From an uncultured Paracoccaceae bacterium (GTDB taxonomy: Bacteria; Pseudomonadota; Alphaproteobacteria; Rhodobacterales; Rhodobacteraceae), in assembly GCA_937864535.1 (NCBI GenBank), contig CALMJS010000020.1:1-64000 (forward strand): a stretch of DNA of 64,000 nt. Direction: 5' to 3'. Made by a program: the position numbers and the translations under genes. Under the pieces are notes generated by a model that had not been told where the DNA came from, searched no databases, and saw nothing but the letters and a program-made list of their open reading frames with translations. Shown here one piece after another: positions 1-9,734 of this stretch. The number at the start of each line of letters is the position of its first letter. The first letter of the stretch is position 1.

Positions 1-270
1 CCGATCATGAAAGTCGAAGTGGTGACCCCGGAAGAATACACCGGCGGCATCATCGGCGACCTGACCTCGCGTCGGGGCATGGTTCAGGGTCAGGACACCC
101 GTGGCAACGCCAACGTGATCAACGCAATGGTGCCGCTGGCGAACATGTTCGGCTACATCAACACCCTGCGTTCGATGTCGTCGGGCCGCGCCCAGTTCAC
201 CATGCTGTTCGACCACTACGAGGCCGTTCCGCAGAACATCTCGGAAGAGATCCAGAAGAAGTTCGCCTAA
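1..270 (+). CDS. fusA: Elongation factor G, C-terminal fragment
   Basis: The window opens inside this gene, reading in frame from base 1 to the stop at 268-270. The visible 89 residues are the end of domain IV and domain V of EF-G, the GTPase that drives ribosomal translocation. Recognisable text is the [20 protein letters not shown] segment followed by the usual [20 protein letters not shown] stretch. It is truncated only by the window edge. Its position just before tuf is the classic str-operon order (rpsL-rpsG-fusA-tuf). Confidence 0.97.
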   Translation, partial: PIMKVEVVTPEEYTGGIIGDLTSRRGMVQGQDTRGNANVINAMVPLANMFGYINTLRSMSSGRAQFTMLFDHYEAVPQNISEEIQKKFA

Positions 271-357
271 TCGGCGCTCGGCAGGGTGGGGGCAACCTCT
301 CCCTGCCGCATCCATTCGACAGGTCCCACCTGTTCCGCCAATTTGAAGGAGGCCATT

Positions 358-1533
358 ATGGCTAAGGCAAAGTTTGAACGTAACAAGCCGCACGTAAACA
401 TCGGCACGATCGGCCACGTTGACCACGGCAAGACGACCCTGACCGCAGCGATCACCAAGTACTTTGGTGAATTCCGCGCTTACGACCAGATCGACGGCGC
501 ACCGGAAGAGAAAGCCCGCGGGATCACGATTTCGACCGCTCACGTCGAATACGAAACCGAAGCACGTCACTACGCCCACGTTGACTGCCCCGGCCACGCT
601 GACTACGTGAAGAACATGATCACCGGCGCTGCGCAGATGGACGGCGGCATTCTGGTTGTGAACGCAGCTGACGGCCCGATGCCGCAGACCCGCGAACACA
701 TCCTGCTGGCCCGTCAGGTTGGCGTTCCGGCTCTGGTCGTTTACATGAACAAGGTTGACCAGGTTGACGACGAAGAGCTGCTCGAGCTCGTCGAAATGGA
801 AATCCGCGAACTGCTGTCGACCTACGACTTCCCGGGCGACGATATTCCGATCGTCAAGGGCTCGGCTCTTGCCGCTATGGAAGGCCGTGACGAAGAGATC
901 GGCGAAAAGTCGATCCGCGCTCTGATGGCTGCTGTTGACGAATACATCCCGACGCCGCCGCGTGCGACCGACCAGCCGTTCCTGATGCCGATCGAAGACG
1001 TGTTCTCGATCTCGGGTCGTGGTACCGTTGTGACCGGCCGCGTCGAGCGTGGCGTGATCAACGTTGGCGACGCGATCGAAATCGTTGGTATCCGCGACAC
1101 CAAGACGACGACCTGTACCGGCGTTGAAATGTTCCGCAAGCTGCTGGACCGTGGTGAAGCTGGCGACAACATCGGCGCGCTGCTGCGCGGTGTTGACCGT
1201 GAAGGCGTCGAGCGTGGCCAGATCCTGTGTAAGCCGGGTTCGGTCAAGCCGCACACCAAGTTCGAAGCCGAGGTCTACATTCTGACCAAGGAAGAAGGCG
1301 GCCGTCACACTCCGTTCTTCGCGAACTACCGTCCGCAGTTCTACTTCCGCACCACCGACGTGACCGGCACCTGCATTCTGCCGGAAGGCACTGAAATGGT
1401 GATGCCGGGCGACAACCTGAAGCTGTCGGCAGAACTGATCGCTCCGATCGCCATGGAAGAAGGCCTGCGCTTTGCTATCCGTGAAGGCGGCCGTACCGTT
1501 GGTTCGGGCGTTGTCTCCAAGATCCTCGCCTAA
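358..1533 (+). CDS. tuf: Elongation factor Tu
   Basis: EF-Tu delivers aminoacyl-tRNA to the ribosome as a GTP complex. The protein is 391 aa, the usual length. The start at 358 follows a GAAGGAGG ribosome binding site; an in-frame codon at 286 would only add leader sequence. The GTP-binding motifs are visible: GHVDHGKT near residue 19, the switch I RGITIS segment, DCPGHADY, and NKVD near residue 136. Domains 2 and 3 follow, with the C-terminal [10 protein letters not shown] signature. Codon use is strongly biased, as expected for a highly expressed gene. Confidence 0.98.
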   Translation: MAKAKFERNKPHVNIGTIGHVDHGKTTLTAAITKYFGEFRAYDQIDGAPEEKARGITISTAHVEYETEARHYAHVDCPGHADYVKNMITGAAQMDGGILVVNAADGPMPQTREHILLARQVGVPALVVYMNKVDQVDDEELLELVEMEIRELLSTYDFPGDDIPIVKGSALAAMEGRDEEIGEKSIRALMAAVDEYIPTPPRATDQPFLMPIEDVFSISGRGTVVTGRVERGVINVGDAIEIVGIRDTKTTTCTGVEMFRKLLDRGEAGDNIGALLRGVDREGVERGQILCKPGSVKPHTKFEAEVYILTKEEGGRHTPFFANYRPQFYFRTTDVTGTCILPEGTEMVMPGDNLKLSAELIAPIAMEEGLRFAIREGGRTVGSGVVSKILA

Positions 1534-1558
1534 TCGAGGCTCCGATCGTCAGATCACA

Positions 1559-1590
1559 AAGGGTCGCCTAACGGCGGCCCTTTCGTTTTT
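1559..1590 (+). terminator. Rho-independent terminator after tuf
   Basis: A 9-bp stem (AGGGTCGCC with GGCGGCCCT, one G-U pair) closes a TAAC loop and is followed by TTTCGTTTTT. It separates the str operon from the S10 cluster. Confidence 0.85.
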
Positions 1591-1609
1591 AAGTCGCTCA
1601 TAAATACTC

Positions 1610-1638
1610 TTGTCACATAGGCGTCATGCCTGTATGTG
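1610..1638 (+). promoter_or_regulatory. Possible promoter for the S10 cluster
   Basis: TTGTCA (1610-1615) is followed after 17 nt by a weak -10 candidate TATGTG (1633-1638). It sits in the 170-bp gap after the tuf terminator, where a promoter for rpsJ is needed. The -10 match is poor, so this is only a candidate. Confidence 0.3.
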
Positions 1639-1763
1639 GCGCGGGTTCGTCTATGGGCGAACACCCGAGGGGGGATTCGTTCGCCCTCAAACTGGTTCGA
1701 TGTGGGGGCCGCAATCGTGCGATCTCGACCTCTCAACCTCACTAGCCGCGAAGGGCAATGTCT

Positions 1764-2075
1764 ATGGCACAAAGCCAAAACATCCGCATTCGGCTCAAGG
1801 CTTTCGATTACCGCGTTCTGGATGCCTCCACCGCCGAGATCGTAAGCACTGCGAAGCGTACCGGCGCATCCGTGCGTGGTCCGATTCCGCTGCCGAACAA
1901 AATTGAAAAGTTTACCGTTCTGCGTGGTCCGCACATCGACAAGAAGTCGCGCGACCAGTTCGAAATCCGCACTCACAAGCGTCTGCTTGATATCGTGGAT
2001 CCGACCCCGCAGACCGTTGACGCCCTGATGAAGCTCGACCTCGCCGCTGGCGTTGATGTCGAGATCAAAGTCTAA
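1764..2075 (+). CDS. rpsJ: 30S ribosomal protein S10
   Basis: S10 binds 16S rRNA in the 30S head and is also the NusE antitermination factor. From ATG 1764 the protein is 103 aa, exactly the usual length, beginning [15 protein letters not shown] and ending GVDVEIKV. An upstream in-frame ATG at 1758 is less likely because the GAAGG ribosome binding site (1750-1754) is only 3 nt away from it, against 9 nt from 1764. First gene of the S10 cluster. Confidence 0.96.
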   Translation: MAQSQNIRIRLKAFDYRVLDASTAEIVSTAKRTGASVRGPIPLPNKIEKFTVLRGPHIDKKSRDQFEIRTHKRLLDIVDPTPQTVDALMKLDLAAGVDVEIKV

Positions 2076-2089
2076 GGAGGGCATCTGAC

Positions 2090-2815
2090 ATGCGCTCTGG
2101 CGTTATCGCAAAGAAAATCGGCATGACCCGCCTGTTCCTCGAAGACGGTAAGCAGGTTCCTGTGACCGTTCTTCAGTTGGACAACCTGCAGGTTGTTGCT
2201 ACTCGTACCACCGAAAAAGACGGCTACACCGCCGTTCAGCTGGGTGCTGGCACTGCCAAGGCCAAGCGGACCTCGAAGGCCATGCGTGGTCACTTCGCTG
2301 CCGCTCAGGTCGAACCCAAGCGTAAGGTTGCAGAATTCCGCGTTTCCGCTGAAAACCTGCTGCCGGTTGGTGCCGAGATCATCGCTGACCACTACTTCTC
2401 GGGTCAGTTCGTCGACGTATCGGGTATCTCGATCGGTAAAGGCTTTGCCGGTGTTATGAAGCGTCATAACTTCGGTGGTCTGCGTGCTTCGCACGGCGTG
2501 TCCGTTTCGCACCGTTCGCACGGTTCGGTCGGTCAGTGTCAGGATCCGGGCCGTATCTTCAAAGGTAAGAAGATGGCCGGTCACATGGGCGCTGCCCGTG
2601 TTACCACCCAGAACCTGCAGGTCGTTCGCACCGATGCCGACCGTGGTCTGATCATGGTTAAGGGCGCTGTTCCGGGTTCCAAGGGTGGCTGGGTCACTGT
2701 TAAGGACGCCGTGAAAAAGCCGACCCCGGACAACCTGGTTCTGCCCGCCGCGCTGAAGTCGAACGCTGCTCCGGCAGAGGTCGCTGTAGAAGGAGGCGAA
2801 AACAATGAAGGCTGA
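2090..2815 (+). CDS. rplC: 50S ribosomal protein L3
   Basis: L3 is an early-assembly protein of the large subunit that reaches toward the peptidyl transferase centre. The 241-aa protein shows the [15 protein letters not shown] start and the internal [16 protein letters not shown] loop, which contains the glutamine that is methylated in many bacteria. An AAGGAGGG ribosome binding site lies at 2074-2081. The C-terminus is a little extended relative to the E. coli protein. The last 11 nt overlap rplD, suggesting translational coupling. Confidence 0.97.
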   Translation: MRSGVIAKKIGMTRLFLEDGKQVPVTVLQLDNLQVVATRTTEKDGYTAVQLGAGTAKAKRTSKAMRGHFAAAQVEPKRKVAEFRVSAENLLPVGAEIIADHYFSGQFVDVSGISIGKGFAGVMKRHNFGGLRASHGVSVSHRSHGSVGQCQDPGRIFKGKKMAGHMGAARVTTQNLQVVRTDADRGLIMVKGAVPGSKGGWVTVKDAVKKPTPDNLVLPAALKSNAAPAEVAVEGGENNEG

Positions 2816-3425
2816 GGCTATCAAGCTTGATGGTTCGGCTGCCGGCTCGGTAGAGCTGGACGACGCCATCTTCGGTCTGGAACCCCGCGCAGACATCCTG
2901 CACCGTGTGGTCCGTTGGCAGCGTGCCAAGGCCCAGCAGGGTACTCACAAGGTTCTGACCAAGTCGGAAGTAAGCTACTCGACCAAGAAAATCTACCGCC
3001 AGAAGGGCACCGGTGGCGCACGTCACGGTTCGAAGAAGGCCCCGATTTTCCGTCACGGTGGTATCTACAAGGGTCCGACCCCGCGTTCGCACGCACACGA
3101 CCTGACCAAGAAGTTCCGGGTCCTCGGCCTGCGCCACGCTCTGTCCGCCAAGGCCAAAGCTGGTGAACTGGTCATCGTGGACGTGGCTGATCTGAACGAA
3201 GCCAAGACCTCGATCCTGGCCAAGCAGGTCTCCAACCTCGGTTGGAAGCGCGCACTGGTCATCGACGGCGCTGCGGTGAACGAAAACTTCGCCAAGGCTG
3301 CTCGTAACCTCGAAAACCTGGACGTGCTGCCGTCGATCGGTGCCAACGTTTACGACATCCTGCGTCGTGACACTCTGGTCCTGACCAAGGCTGGCGTCGA
3401 AGCTCTGGAGGCTCGTCTGAAATGA
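2805..3425 (+). CDS. rplD: 50S ribosomal protein L4
   Basis: L4 binds 23S rRNA and lines the exit tunnel; in E. coli it also represses its own operon. The 206-aa protein carries the conserved tunnel loop with [19 protein letters not shown] around residues 60-80. Its start lies inside the end of rplC, with GGAGG at 2792-2796. The stop overlaps the rplW start by 4 nt. No leader structure was identified to say whether L4 autoregulation operates here. Confidence 0.97.
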   Translation: MKAEAIKLDGSAAGSVELDDAIFGLEPRADILHRVVRWQRAKAQQGTHKVLTKSEVSYSTKKIYRQKGTGGARHGSKKAPIFRHGGIYKGPTPRSHAHDLTKKFRVLGLRHALSAKAKAGELVIVDVADLNEAKTSILAKQVSNLGWKRALVIDGAAVNENFAKAARNLENLDVLPSIGANVYDILRRDTLVLTKAGVEALEARLK

Positions 3426-3718
3426 GCGCTAAGGCAGAACACTACGACGTGATCCGCAAGCCGATCATCACCGAAAAGGCCACCATGGCGTCCGAAAACG
3501 GCGCTGTTGTGTTCGAAGTGGCGATCGACGCGAACAAGCCCCAGATCAAGGAAGCTGTCGAAGCTCTCTTTGGCGTCAAGGTTAAAGCGGTCAACACCGT
3601 TGTCACCAAAGGCAAGGTCAAGCGGTTCCGCGGCACCATCGGTACCCGCAACACCGTCAAGAAGGCCTATGTTACCCTCGCTGAAGGTAACACCATCGAC
3701 ATCTCGACCGGCCTGTAA
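3422..3718 (+). CDS. rplW: 50S ribosomal protein L23
   Basis: L23 sits at the tunnel exit and is the docking site for trigger factor and SRP. The 98-aa protein has the conserved start [14 protein letters not shown] and the basic loop [20 protein letters not shown]. The ATG overlaps the rplD stop (ATGA), so the two are translationally coupled. A perfect hairpin follows directly, which is unusual because rplB normally comes next in the operon. Confidence 0.97.
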   Translation: MSAKAEHYDVIRKPIITEKATMASENGAVVFEVAIDANKPQIKEAVEALFGVKVKAVNTVVTKGKVKRFRGTIGTRNTVKKAYVTLAEGNTIDISTGL

Positions 3719-3741
3719 TCTACAGCCGTCGTGAGACATTG

Positions 3742-3778
3742 ATCGCCAGCGCGGGAAACTGCGCTGGCGATTTTCGTT
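3742..3778 (+). terminator. Rho-independent terminator after rplW
   Basis: A perfect 11-bp stem (ATCGCCAGCGC, 3742-3752, pairing with 3761-3771) closes an 8-nt loop and is followed by a T-rich run. It would stop or attenuate transcription in the middle of the S10 cluster. Confidence 0.85.
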
Positions 3779-3818
3779 TGTCCGGTGCAATCTTGGATCA
3801 GGTTTGGGAGGGGATTGC

Positions 3819-4166
3819 ATGACGCATCGTATTTATTCTATGGCCTTTGGCAGCGTCTATCCGGCCTACGTCGCCAAGGTCGAGCGCAAGGGGCGTACCG
3901 TTGCGGAACTGCACGAGGTCATCGCCTGGCTGACGGGGTACGATGCCGAGCAATTGGCCGGAGCGATTGCCGATGGAACCGACATGCAGACGTTCTTCGA
4001 TCGCGCTCCGCAGATGAACCCCAATCGCGCTTTGATCACTGGCATAATCTGCGGAGTCAAACTGGCCGAGATTACGGATCCGGTCATGCGCGAAATTCGC
4101 TACCTCGATAAGCTGGTAGATGAGCTTGCCAAGGGGCGAAAGATGGATAAGATACTCCGTAGTTGA
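3819..4166 (+). CDS. DUF2200 domain-containing protein
   Basis: A 115-aa protein of the DUF2200 family, whose function is unknown to me. Family features visible are the start MTHRIYSMAFGSVYPAYVAK, the central WLTGYD, the APQMNPNRALITG segment, and the end REIRYLDKLVDELAKGRKMD. The ATG at 3819 follows GGGAGGGG; an in-frame TTG at 3804 is less convincing. It lies between rplW and rplB, splitting the S10 cluster, with a terminator before it and a hairpin after it. It was therefore probably inserted as its own transcription unit. Confidence 0.85.
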   Translation: MTHRIYSMAFGSVYPAYVAKVERKGRTVAELHEVIAWLTGYDAEQLAGAIADGTDMQTFFDRAPQMNPNRALITGIICGVKLAEITDPVMREIRYLDKLVDELAKGRKMDKILRS

Positions 4167-4230
4167 CGTGAAATCCGGTCGCGCCGCTTTCGGTGCTTGA
4201 CCATTCGACCTGCCTCCCTTATCAGGCCCC

Positions 4231-4266
4231 ATCCACCCATCCTGGGATTCGTTCCGGGAGGTGGAT
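4231..4266 (+). terminator. Hairpin after the DUF2200 gene
   Basis: ATCCACC pairs with GGTGGAT at the base, and TCCTGG with CCGGGA (one G-U) above a small bulge; the following bases are TCTGTTCGTTTA. It could terminate the DUF2200 transcript or be a leader structure for rplB. The T tract is weak. Confidence 0.5.
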
Positions 4267-4385
4267 TCTGTTCGTTTATAGATGCGCAGATTTCGACCGG
4301 CGGGTTCAGGCTCGCCAAACTCGGGGACCTTCGGGGCCCTAACCGACGGGACTAACCTCCCTCAAAGCAACGGAAGACAGAGAAC

Positions 4386-5225
4386 ATGGCACTCAAGTCG
4401 TATAAACCGACGACGCCAGGCCAGCGTGGGCTGGTACTGATCGACCGTTCGGAGCTTTGGAAAGGTCGCCCGGTCAAGGCCCTCACCGAGGGTCTGACTG
4501 GTAACGGCGGCCGGAACAACACCGGACGGATCACCATGCGTCGCCGCGGTGGTGGTGTAAAGCGCCTCTACCGTATCGTAGATTTCAAGCGGACCAAATT
4601 CGACGTGGCCGGCATTGTTGCCCGCATCGAATACGATCCCAACCGTACCGCATTCATCGCACTGATCCAGTACGAAGATGGCGAACAGGCTTACATCCTT
4701 GCTCCGCAGCGTCTGGCTATCGGTGACAAGGTGATCTCGGCTGCCAAGGCCGACATCAAGCCGGGTAACGCCATGCCGTTCTCGGGCATGCCGATCGGTA
4801 CGATCGTCCACAACGTGGAACTCAAGCCCGGCAAGGGCGGCCAGTTGGCCCGCGCCGCCGGCACCTACGCCCAGTTCGTTGGTCGTGACGGTGGCTACGC
4901 TCAGCTGCGTCTGTCGTCGGGCGAACTGCGTCTGGTACGTCAGGAATGCATGGCTACCGTTGGTGCCGTGTCGAACCCGGACAACAGCAACCAGAACTTC
5001 GGCAAAGCCGGTCGTATGCGCCTCAAGGGCATCCGTCCGTCCGTCCGCGGTGTTGCTATGAACCCGATCGACCACCCCCACGGTGGTGGTGAAGGCCGTA
5101 CCTCGGGTGGCCGTCACCCGGTTACCCCCTGGGGTAAACCGACCAAGGGTGCACGCACCCGCAACCGCAAGAAGGCTTCGTCGAAGCTCATCCTGCGTAC
5201 GCGTCACGCCAAGAAAGGACGCTAA
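4386..5225 (+). CDS. rplB: 50S ribosomal protein L2
   Basis: L2 is a primary 23S rRNA binding protein needed for subunit joining and peptidyl transferase activity. The 279-aa protein contains the characteristic [20 protein letters not shown] region, including the conserved histidine, followed by [13 protein letters not shown] 219-nt gap precedes it because of the DUF2200 insertion, so it may need its own promoter; none was clearly recognised. It is followed 3 nt later by rpsS. Confidence 0.97.
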   Translation: MALKSYKPTTPGQRGLVLIDRSELWKGRPVKALTEGLTGNGGRNNTGRITMRRRGGGVKRLYRIVDFKRTKFDVAGIVARIEYDPNRTAFIALIQYEDGEQAYILAPQRLAIGDKVISAAKADIKPGNAMPFSGMPIGTIVHNVELKPGKGGQLARAAGTYAQFVGRDGGYAQLRLSSGELRLVRQECMATVGAVSNPDNSNQNFGKAGRMRLKGIRPSVRGVAMNPIDHPHGGGEGRTSGGRHPVTPWGKPTKGARTRNRKKASSKLILRTRHAKKGR

Positions 5226-5228
5226 GAC

Positions 5229-5507
5229 ATGGCTCGTTCTGTTTGGAAAGGTCCTTTCGTCGACGCTTACGTGCTTAAGAAAGCCGAAGCTGCGCGCGAA
5301 TCCGGCCGCAATGAAGTCATCAAGATCTGGTCCCGTCGCTCGACCATTCTGCCCCAATTCGTGGGTCTGACGTTCGGCGTGTACAACGGCCAGAAGCACA
5401 TCCCCGTGATGGTTACCGAAGACATGATCGGCCAGAAGTTCGGTGAATATTCGCCGACCCGTACCTACTACGGGCACGCTGCCGACAAGAAAGCGAAGCG
5501 GAAGTAA
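5229..5507 (+). CDS. rpsS: 30S ribosomal protein S19
   Basis: S19 forms a complex with S13 in the 30S head. The 92-aa length is exactly typical and the SVWKGPFVD start and the [21 protein letters not shown] end are conserved. The AAGGACG before the rplB stop supplies the ribosome binding site, consistent with tight coupling in the operon. Confidence 0.97.
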   Translation: MARSVWKGPFVDAYVLKKAEAARESGRNEVIKIWSRRSTILPQFVGLTFGVYNGQKHIPVMVTEDMIGQKFGEYSPTRTYYGHAADKKAKRK

Positions 5508-5510
5508 GTC

Positions 5511-5891
5511 ATGGGCAAGGCACAAAACCCCCGCCGCGTGGCAGACAACGAAGCAATGGCCAAGGCCAAGATGCTCCGTACCTCGCCGCAGAAACTTAAC
5601 CTGGTGGCTGCTATGATCCGCGGCAAGAAAGTCGAAAAGGCGCTGGCCGATTTGACGTTCTCGAACAAGCGGATTGCTCAGGACGTGAAGAAGTGTCTTC
5701 AGTCCGCGATCGCCAACGCCGAAAACAACCACAACCTGGACGTCGATGAACTGATCGTCGCCGAGGCCTATGTGGGCAAGAACCTGACCATGAAGCGCGG
5801 TCGTCCGCGTGCCCGTGGTCGTTTCGGCAAGATCATGAAGCCGTTTTCGGAACTGACCATCAAGGTGCGTCAGATTGAGGAGCAAGCCTAA
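5511..5891 (+). CDS. rplV: 50S ribosomal protein L22
   Basis: L22 lines the nascent chain tunnel; its beta hairpin affects macrolide sensitivity. The 126-aa protein ends in the conserved hairpin [20 protein letters not shown]. It starts 3 nt after rpsS and its stop overlaps the rpsC start as TAATG. Confidence 0.97.
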   Translation: MGKAQNPRRVADNEAMAKAKMLRTSPQKLNLVAAMIRGKKVEKALADLTFSNKRIAQDVKKCLQSAIANAENNHNLDVDELIVAEAYVGKNLTMKRGRPRARGRFGKIMKPFSELTIKVRQIEEQA

Positions 5892-6604
5892 TGGGTAACA
5901 AAGTAAATCCCGTCGGTATGCGTCTTCAGGTCAACCGCACCTGGGACAGCCGCTGGTATGCCGACACCAAGGACTACGGTGATCTTCTGCTCGAAGACCT
6001 TAAGATCAAGGACTTCGTCAAGAAAGAGTGCAAGCAGGCCGGTATTGCTCGTGTGATCATCGAGCGCCCCCACAAGAAGTGCCGCGTGACCATTCACGCT
6101 GCTCGTCCGGGCGTGATCATCGGCAAAAAAGGCGCTGACATCGAGACCCTGCGCAAGAAACTGTCGGCTCTGACCGCCAGCGAACTGCACCTGAACATCG
6201 TCGAAGTCCGCAAGCCGGAACTCGATTCTGCTCTGGTTGGTGAATCGATCGCCCAGCAGCTCGAACGCCGCGTTTCGTTCCGTCGCGCTATGAAGCGTGC
6301 CGTACAGAACGCAATGCGTATGGGCGCCCTCGGCATCCGTGTGAACGTTTCGGGCCGTCTCGGCGGTGCTGAAATCGCTCGTACCGAATGGTACCGCGAA
6401 GGCCGCGTGCCGCTTCACACCCTGCGCGCCGACATCGACTATGCTCTGTCCGAAGCTTCGACCCCCTATGGCATCATCGGGATCAAGGTCTGGATCTTCA
6501 AGGGCGAGATCATGGAGCACGATCCGCAGGCGCGTGACCGTCGTGCAGCAGAAGCCCAGGACGTGCCCGCACCGCGCGGCGCCGACCGTGGCAACCGTCG
6601 CTGA
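5891..6604 (+). CDS. rpsC: 30S ribosomal protein S3
   Basis: S3 forms part of the mRNA entry channel. The 237-aa protein begins [20 protein letters not shown] and contains the KH-domain GXXG region [19 protein letters not shown] near residues 75-95. The C-terminus is basic. Overlapping start with rplV (TAATG), preceded by GAGGAGC. Confidence 0.97.
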   Translation: MGNKVNPVGMRLQVNRTWDSRWYADTKDYGDLLLEDLKIKDFVKKECKQAGIARVIIERPHKKCRVTIHAARPGVIIGKKGADIETLRKKLSALTASELHLNIVEVRKPELDSALVGESIAQQLERRVSFRRAMKRAVQNAMRMGALGIRVNVSGRLGGAEIARTEWYREGRVPLHTLRADIDYALSEASTPYGIIGIKVWIFKGEIMEHDPQARDRRAAEAQDVPAPRGADRGNRR

Positions 6605-6616
6605 GGAGTAGAGTAA

Positions 6617-7030
6617 ATGCTTCAACCCAAGCGTACAAAATTCCGCAAGATGCACAAAGGCCGTATCCACGGCGAAGCAAAAGGCGGTTCGGACCTGAAC
6701 TTCGGGACCTTTGGTCTCAAGGCAGTTGAACCCGAACGTGTGACCGCACGTCAGATCGAAGCCGCTCGTCGTGCTCTGACCCGTCACATGAAGCGTCAAG
6801 GCCGTGTCTGGATCCGTATTTTCCCGGATCTGCCGGTTACCGCAAAGCCCATCGAAGTTCGTATGGGTAAAGGTAAAGGTTCCGTGGACCGTTGGACCTG
6901 CAAGGTCAAGCCGGGCCGCATCATGTTCGAACTCGACGGCGTGTCCGAAGAGATCGCGCGTGAAGCTCTGCGCCTCGCAGCTATGAAGCTGCCGGTCAAG
7001 ACCCGCACCGTGGTTCGCGAAGACTGGTAA
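6617..7030 (+). CDS. rplP: 50S ribosomal protein L16
   Basis: L16 shapes the A-site and P-site region of the 50S subunit. The 137-aa protein has the usual [11 protein letters not shown] start and the conserved [10 protein letters not shown] loop. By my count the arginine in that loop is residue 82, equivalent to E. coli Arg81, which is hydroxylated by the 2OG oxygenase YcfD. Here the next gene, convergent on the other strand, encodes a 2OG oxygenase. rpmC normally follows directly but is displaced by about 930 nt. Confidence 0.97.
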   Translation: MLQPKRTKFRKMHKGRIHGEAKGGSDLNFGTFGLKAVEPERVTARQIEAARRALTRHMKRQGRVWIRIFPDLPVTAKPIEVRMGKGKGSVDRWTCKVKPGRIMFELDGVSEEIAREALRLAAMKLPVKTRTVVREDW

Positions 7031-7053
7031 TCCCAGTCCGACCTACCAAAAAG

Positions 7054-7083
7054 AAAGCCGCCCTTTTGGGCGGCTTTTTTGTT
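7054..7083 (+). terminator. Terminator after rplP
   Basis: A perfect 10-bp stem (AAAGCCGCCC with GGGCGGCTTT) closes a TTTT loop and is followed by TTTGTTT. It lies between convergent rplP and the oxygenase gene. The A-rich left flank also gives a T run on the other strand, so it may work in both directions. Confidence 0.9.
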
Positions 7084-7100
7084 TGGCGTTTGCGGGGCTG

Positions 7101-7721
7101 TTATTCCCACTTGTAGTTAAAGCTGACGCTGACCCGATCGAATTCGGATGTGTTGGCAGGGACTTCGTGCCGCAGCCAGCTCTCCCACAGGAGAACGTCA
7201 CCGTTGACGGGCTTCTGGTAGATAAAGGACTTCAGTTCCCGCCGCGCATCCTTGATCCGGGGCGGGGTGGCCATCATCATCGCATGGCGCGGGTCTTCTA
7301 GTTTCAGAGACGAGGTGCCATCAGGCATCGATACATAGGTGGTACCGGAGATCACCGAGTGCGGATGGATGTGGGACCCGTGGTTGCCGCCCTCTGGCAG
7401 GATGTTGATCCACAGATCCTCAAGCACCAGTTTGCGGCCATCGAGGTTGAACTCCAGATCCTCGGCAAAGGCGGCGACGTGTTTGTCCAGCGCCTCTTTG
7501 ACCGCGGCAAAGACCGGGGACCGCCACGGCAGATCGGTGAGCGAGGCATAGCTGGTGTAGCCGGGATAGCCGTTCTCCTCGCACCACTCCTGGCCCGCCT
7601 CGTCATCGTCCATGATCGCGTAGCAGCTGTCGTGCAGCTCTTCTTCGTCGATCTGGGTGCCGAATTCGCGCAGTTTGGCGCGGTAAAAGCGGGTGACAAA
7701 CAGAGATTCAATCTCAGCCAT
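7101..7721 (-). CDS. TIGR02466-type 2-oxoglutarate/Fe(II) oxygenase
   Basis: A 206-aa protein matching the TIGR02466 / 2OG-FeII_Oxy_5 type. Metal and cosubstrate residues are visible: the HIHPHSVISGTTYV segment (H117, H119, H121), the DPRHAM segment, a late histidine in WESWLRHEVP (H185) and the arginine in RVSVSFNY (R196). This suits an Fe(II) His-X-X...His site with Arg binding 2OG. The true substrate is unknown. It is antisense to, and inserted inside, the ribosomal cluster between rplP and rpmC. ATG 7721 is preceded by GGAGGTCC in its own direction, a good ribosome binding site. Confidence 0.8.
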   Translation of the reverse strand: MAEIESLFVTRFYRAKLREFGTQIDEEELHDSCYAIMDDDEAGQEWCEENGYPGYTSYASLTDLPWRSPVFAAVKEALDKHVAAFAEDLEFNLDGRKLVLEDLWINILPEGGNHGSHIHPHSVISGTTYVSMPDGTSSLKLEDPRHAMMMATPPRIKDARRELKSFIYQKPVNGDVLLWESWLRHEVPANTSEFDRVSVSFNYKWE

Positions 7722-7960
7722 GGGGACCTCCGGCGGGCTAGCGATGTTTGCGCCCCATGTACCACAGTCCGCTGCGGGTGCACCTGTGAAATATGGCGGA
7801 ATGGCTATTCTGTGCTTGCTCCGTGGTTGGGTCTCCCGTATACGGCGTCATCTCGCGATTCCCAGTCATGGGATTCGTGTGTTTTGATTTTCGCCCACCA
7901 GGCTCAGGGTCACCCGCCCAAACGCGGCGCCCTCTGGTGAACAGGACAAAGGACAAGGCT

Positions 7961-8167
7961 ATGAACGCCACCGAACTTCGCGCCAAGACCCCGGAACAGC
8001 TCCGGGATGATCTGGTTGCCCTGAAGAAAGAGCAGTTCAACCTGCGCTTCCAGCAGGCCACTGGTCAGCTCGAAAACACTGCTCGTATGCGTATCGTCAA
8101 GCGTGACGCTGCTCGCGTACTGACTATCCTGAACGAAAAGGCGGCTACCGCCGCTGCGGAGGCTTAA
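7961..8167 (+). CDS. rpmC: 50S ribosomal protein L29
   Basis: L29 lies beside L23 at the tunnel exit. From ATG 7961 the protein is 68 aa, beginning [18 protein letters not shown] and containing the [13 protein letters not shown] signature. The open frame extends upstream, but only this start gives the family length, and it follows AAAGGACAAGG. A 239-nt gap separates it from the antisense oxygenase start, so its own promoter is expected in that gap. Confidence 0.95.
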   Translation: MNATELRAKTPEQLRDDLVALKKEQFNLRFQQATGQLENTARMRIVKRDAARVLTILNEKAATAAAEA

Positions 8168-8170
8168 TAG

Positions 8171-8401
8171 ATGCCCAAGCGTATCCTTCAAGGTGTTGTC
8201 ACCTCGAACCAGAACGAACAGACCATCACCGTTCTGGTCGAACGCCGCTTCAAGCACCCGCTGCTGCAAAAGACCGTTCGTAAGTCGAAGAAATACCGTG
8301 CTCATGACGAGCACAACAAATTCAACGTCGGTGACGCCGTCCGTATCCAGGAATGTGCACCGAAGTCGAAGACCAAACGCTGGGAAGTCATCGACGCCTA
8401 A
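8171..8401 (+). CDS. rpsQ: 30S ribosomal protein S17
   Basis: S17 is an OB-fold 16S rRNA-binding protein needed early in assembly. The 76-aa protein has the [21 protein letters not shown] start and the conserved [10 protein letters not shown] segment. It starts 3 nt after rpmC. A 77-nt gap with no clear terminator precedes rplN. Confidence 0.96.
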   Translation: MPKRILQGVVTSNQNEQTITVLVERRFKHPLLQKTVRKSKKYRAHDEHNKFNVGDAVRIQECAPKSKTKRWEVIDA

Positions 8402-8478
8402 TGGTGTCGATCTCAGTTAATCGAAACCCTGGGGATTAGGACATTACTGCAAGTCCCCCCAAAGGTCGGGAGTAACCC

Positions 8479-8847
8479 ATGATCCAGATGCAGACCAATC
8501 TGGATGTTGCTGACAACTCCGGCGCTCGCCGGGTTCAGTGCATCAAGGTTCTCGGCGGTTCGCACCGTCGTTATGCGTCGGTTGGTGACATCATCGTTGT
8601 TTCGGTGAAAGAAGCCATCCCGCGCGGTCGTGTTAAGAAAGGTGACGTCCGTAAGGCCGTCGTCGTTCGCACCGCCAAAGAAGTTCGTCGTGAAGACGGC
8701 ACCTCGATCCGTTTTGATCGTAACGCCGCCGTCATCCTCAACAACGCCGGTGAACCGGTCGGCACCCGTATCTTCGGGCCGGTCGTTCGTGAGCTGCGCG
8801 CCAAGAACTTCATGAAAATCATTTCGCTCGCTCCGGAGGTGCTGTAA
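8479..8847 (+). CDS. rplN: 50S ribosomal protein L14
   Basis: L14 sits at the subunit interface and is the docking site for RsfS. The 122-aa protein starts [18 protein letters not shown] and contains the conserved [16 protein letters not shown] and [10 protein letters not shown] segments. It overlaps rplX as TAATG. Confidence 0.97.
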   Translation: MIQMQTNLDVADNSGARRVQCIKVLGGSHRRYASVGDIIVVSVKEAIPRGRVKKGDVRKAVVVRTAKEVRREDGTSIRFDRNAAVILNNAGEPVGTRIFGPVVRELRAKNFMKIISLAPEVL

Positions 8848-9152
8848 TGGCTGCTAAGCTCCGTAAAGGTGATAAGGTCGTTGTCCTGACTGGTAAGGAC
8901 AAGGGCAAGACCGGTGAGATCACGTCTGTTGACCCCAAGGCTGGCAAGGCCGTGGTTGACGGTGTGAACATCGCCGTTCGTCACACCAAGCAGAGCCAGA
9001 CCTCGCAGGGTGGTCGTTTGCCCAAGGCAATGCCGATCGATCTGTCGAACCTGGCCATCGTTGACGCCAATGGTAAAGCAACCCGCGTCGGCTTCCGTAT
9101 GGAAGGCGAGCAGAAGGTTCGTTTCGCCAAGACCACCGGAGACGTGATCTGA
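8847..9152 (+). CDS. rplX: 50S ribosomal protein L24
   Basis: L24 initiates 50S assembly through its KOW motif. The 101-aa protein has the [20 protein letters not shown] start and the expected [16 protein letters not shown] region. Both ends overlap neighbours by one base (TAATG with rplN, TGATG with rplE), so translation is coupled. Confidence 0.96.
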   Translation: MAAKLRKGDKVVVLTGKDKGKTGEITSVDPKAGKAVVDGVNIAVRHTKQSQTSQGGRLPKAMPIDLSNLAIVDANGKATRVGFRMEGEQKVRFAKTTGDVI

Positions 9153-9715
9153 TGTTGGACGCTGCGAAATACACTCCTCGTTTCAAGGCAATGTACATTG
9201 AAACGATCCGCGCCGCTCTGAAAGAAGAGTTCGGCTACAAGAACGACATGCAGATCCCGCGTCTGGACAAAATCGTCCTGAACATCGGCTGCGGCGCAGA
9301 AGCTGTCCGTGACAGCAAGAAAGCAAAGTCCGCTGTCGAAGATCTGACCATGATCGCCGGTCAAAAAGCTGTCACCACCAAGGCCAAGAAGTCCATCGCT
9401 GGCTTCCGCGTTCGTGAAGACATGCCGCTCGGCGCCAAGGTTACTCTGCGTGGCGATCGGATGTACGAATTCCTGGACCGCCTGATCACTGTGGCTATGC
9501 CGCGCATCCGCGACTTCCGCGGCGTGTCGGGCAAGTCCTTTGACGGCCGTGGCAACTATGCCACCGGTCTGAAGGAACACATCGTATTCCCGGAAATCAA
9601 CTTTGATAAAGTTGATGAAGTCTGGGGTATGGACATCGTCATCTGCACCACCGCGAACACCGACGCGGAAGCTAAGGCACTGTTGAAGCTCTTCAACATG
9701 CCCTTCAACAGCTGA
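9152..9715 (+). CDS. rplE: 50S ribosomal protein L5
   Basis: L5 carries 5S rRNA into the central protuberance. The 187-aa protein has conserved segments [35 protein letters not shown] and [16 protein letters not shown]. It is coupled to rplX by TGATG and followed by rpsN after a short gap with GGGGAGAG. Confidence 0.97.
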   Translation: MLDAAKYTPRFKAMYIETIRAALKEEFGYKNDMQIPRLDKIVLNIGCGAEAVRDSKKAKSAVEDLTMIAGQKAVTTKAKKSIAGFRVREDMPLGAKVTLRGDRMYEFLDRLITVAMPRIRDFRGVSGKSFDGRGNYATGLKEHIVFPEINFDKVDEVWGMDIVICTTANTDAEAKALLKLFNMPFNS

Positions 9716-9734
9716 TCGCGGGGAGAGAGTATCA

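Noticed and set aside
4362-5885. 507-aa minus-strand open frame
   Set aside because: Shadow of rplB, rpsS and rplV; no recognisable family.
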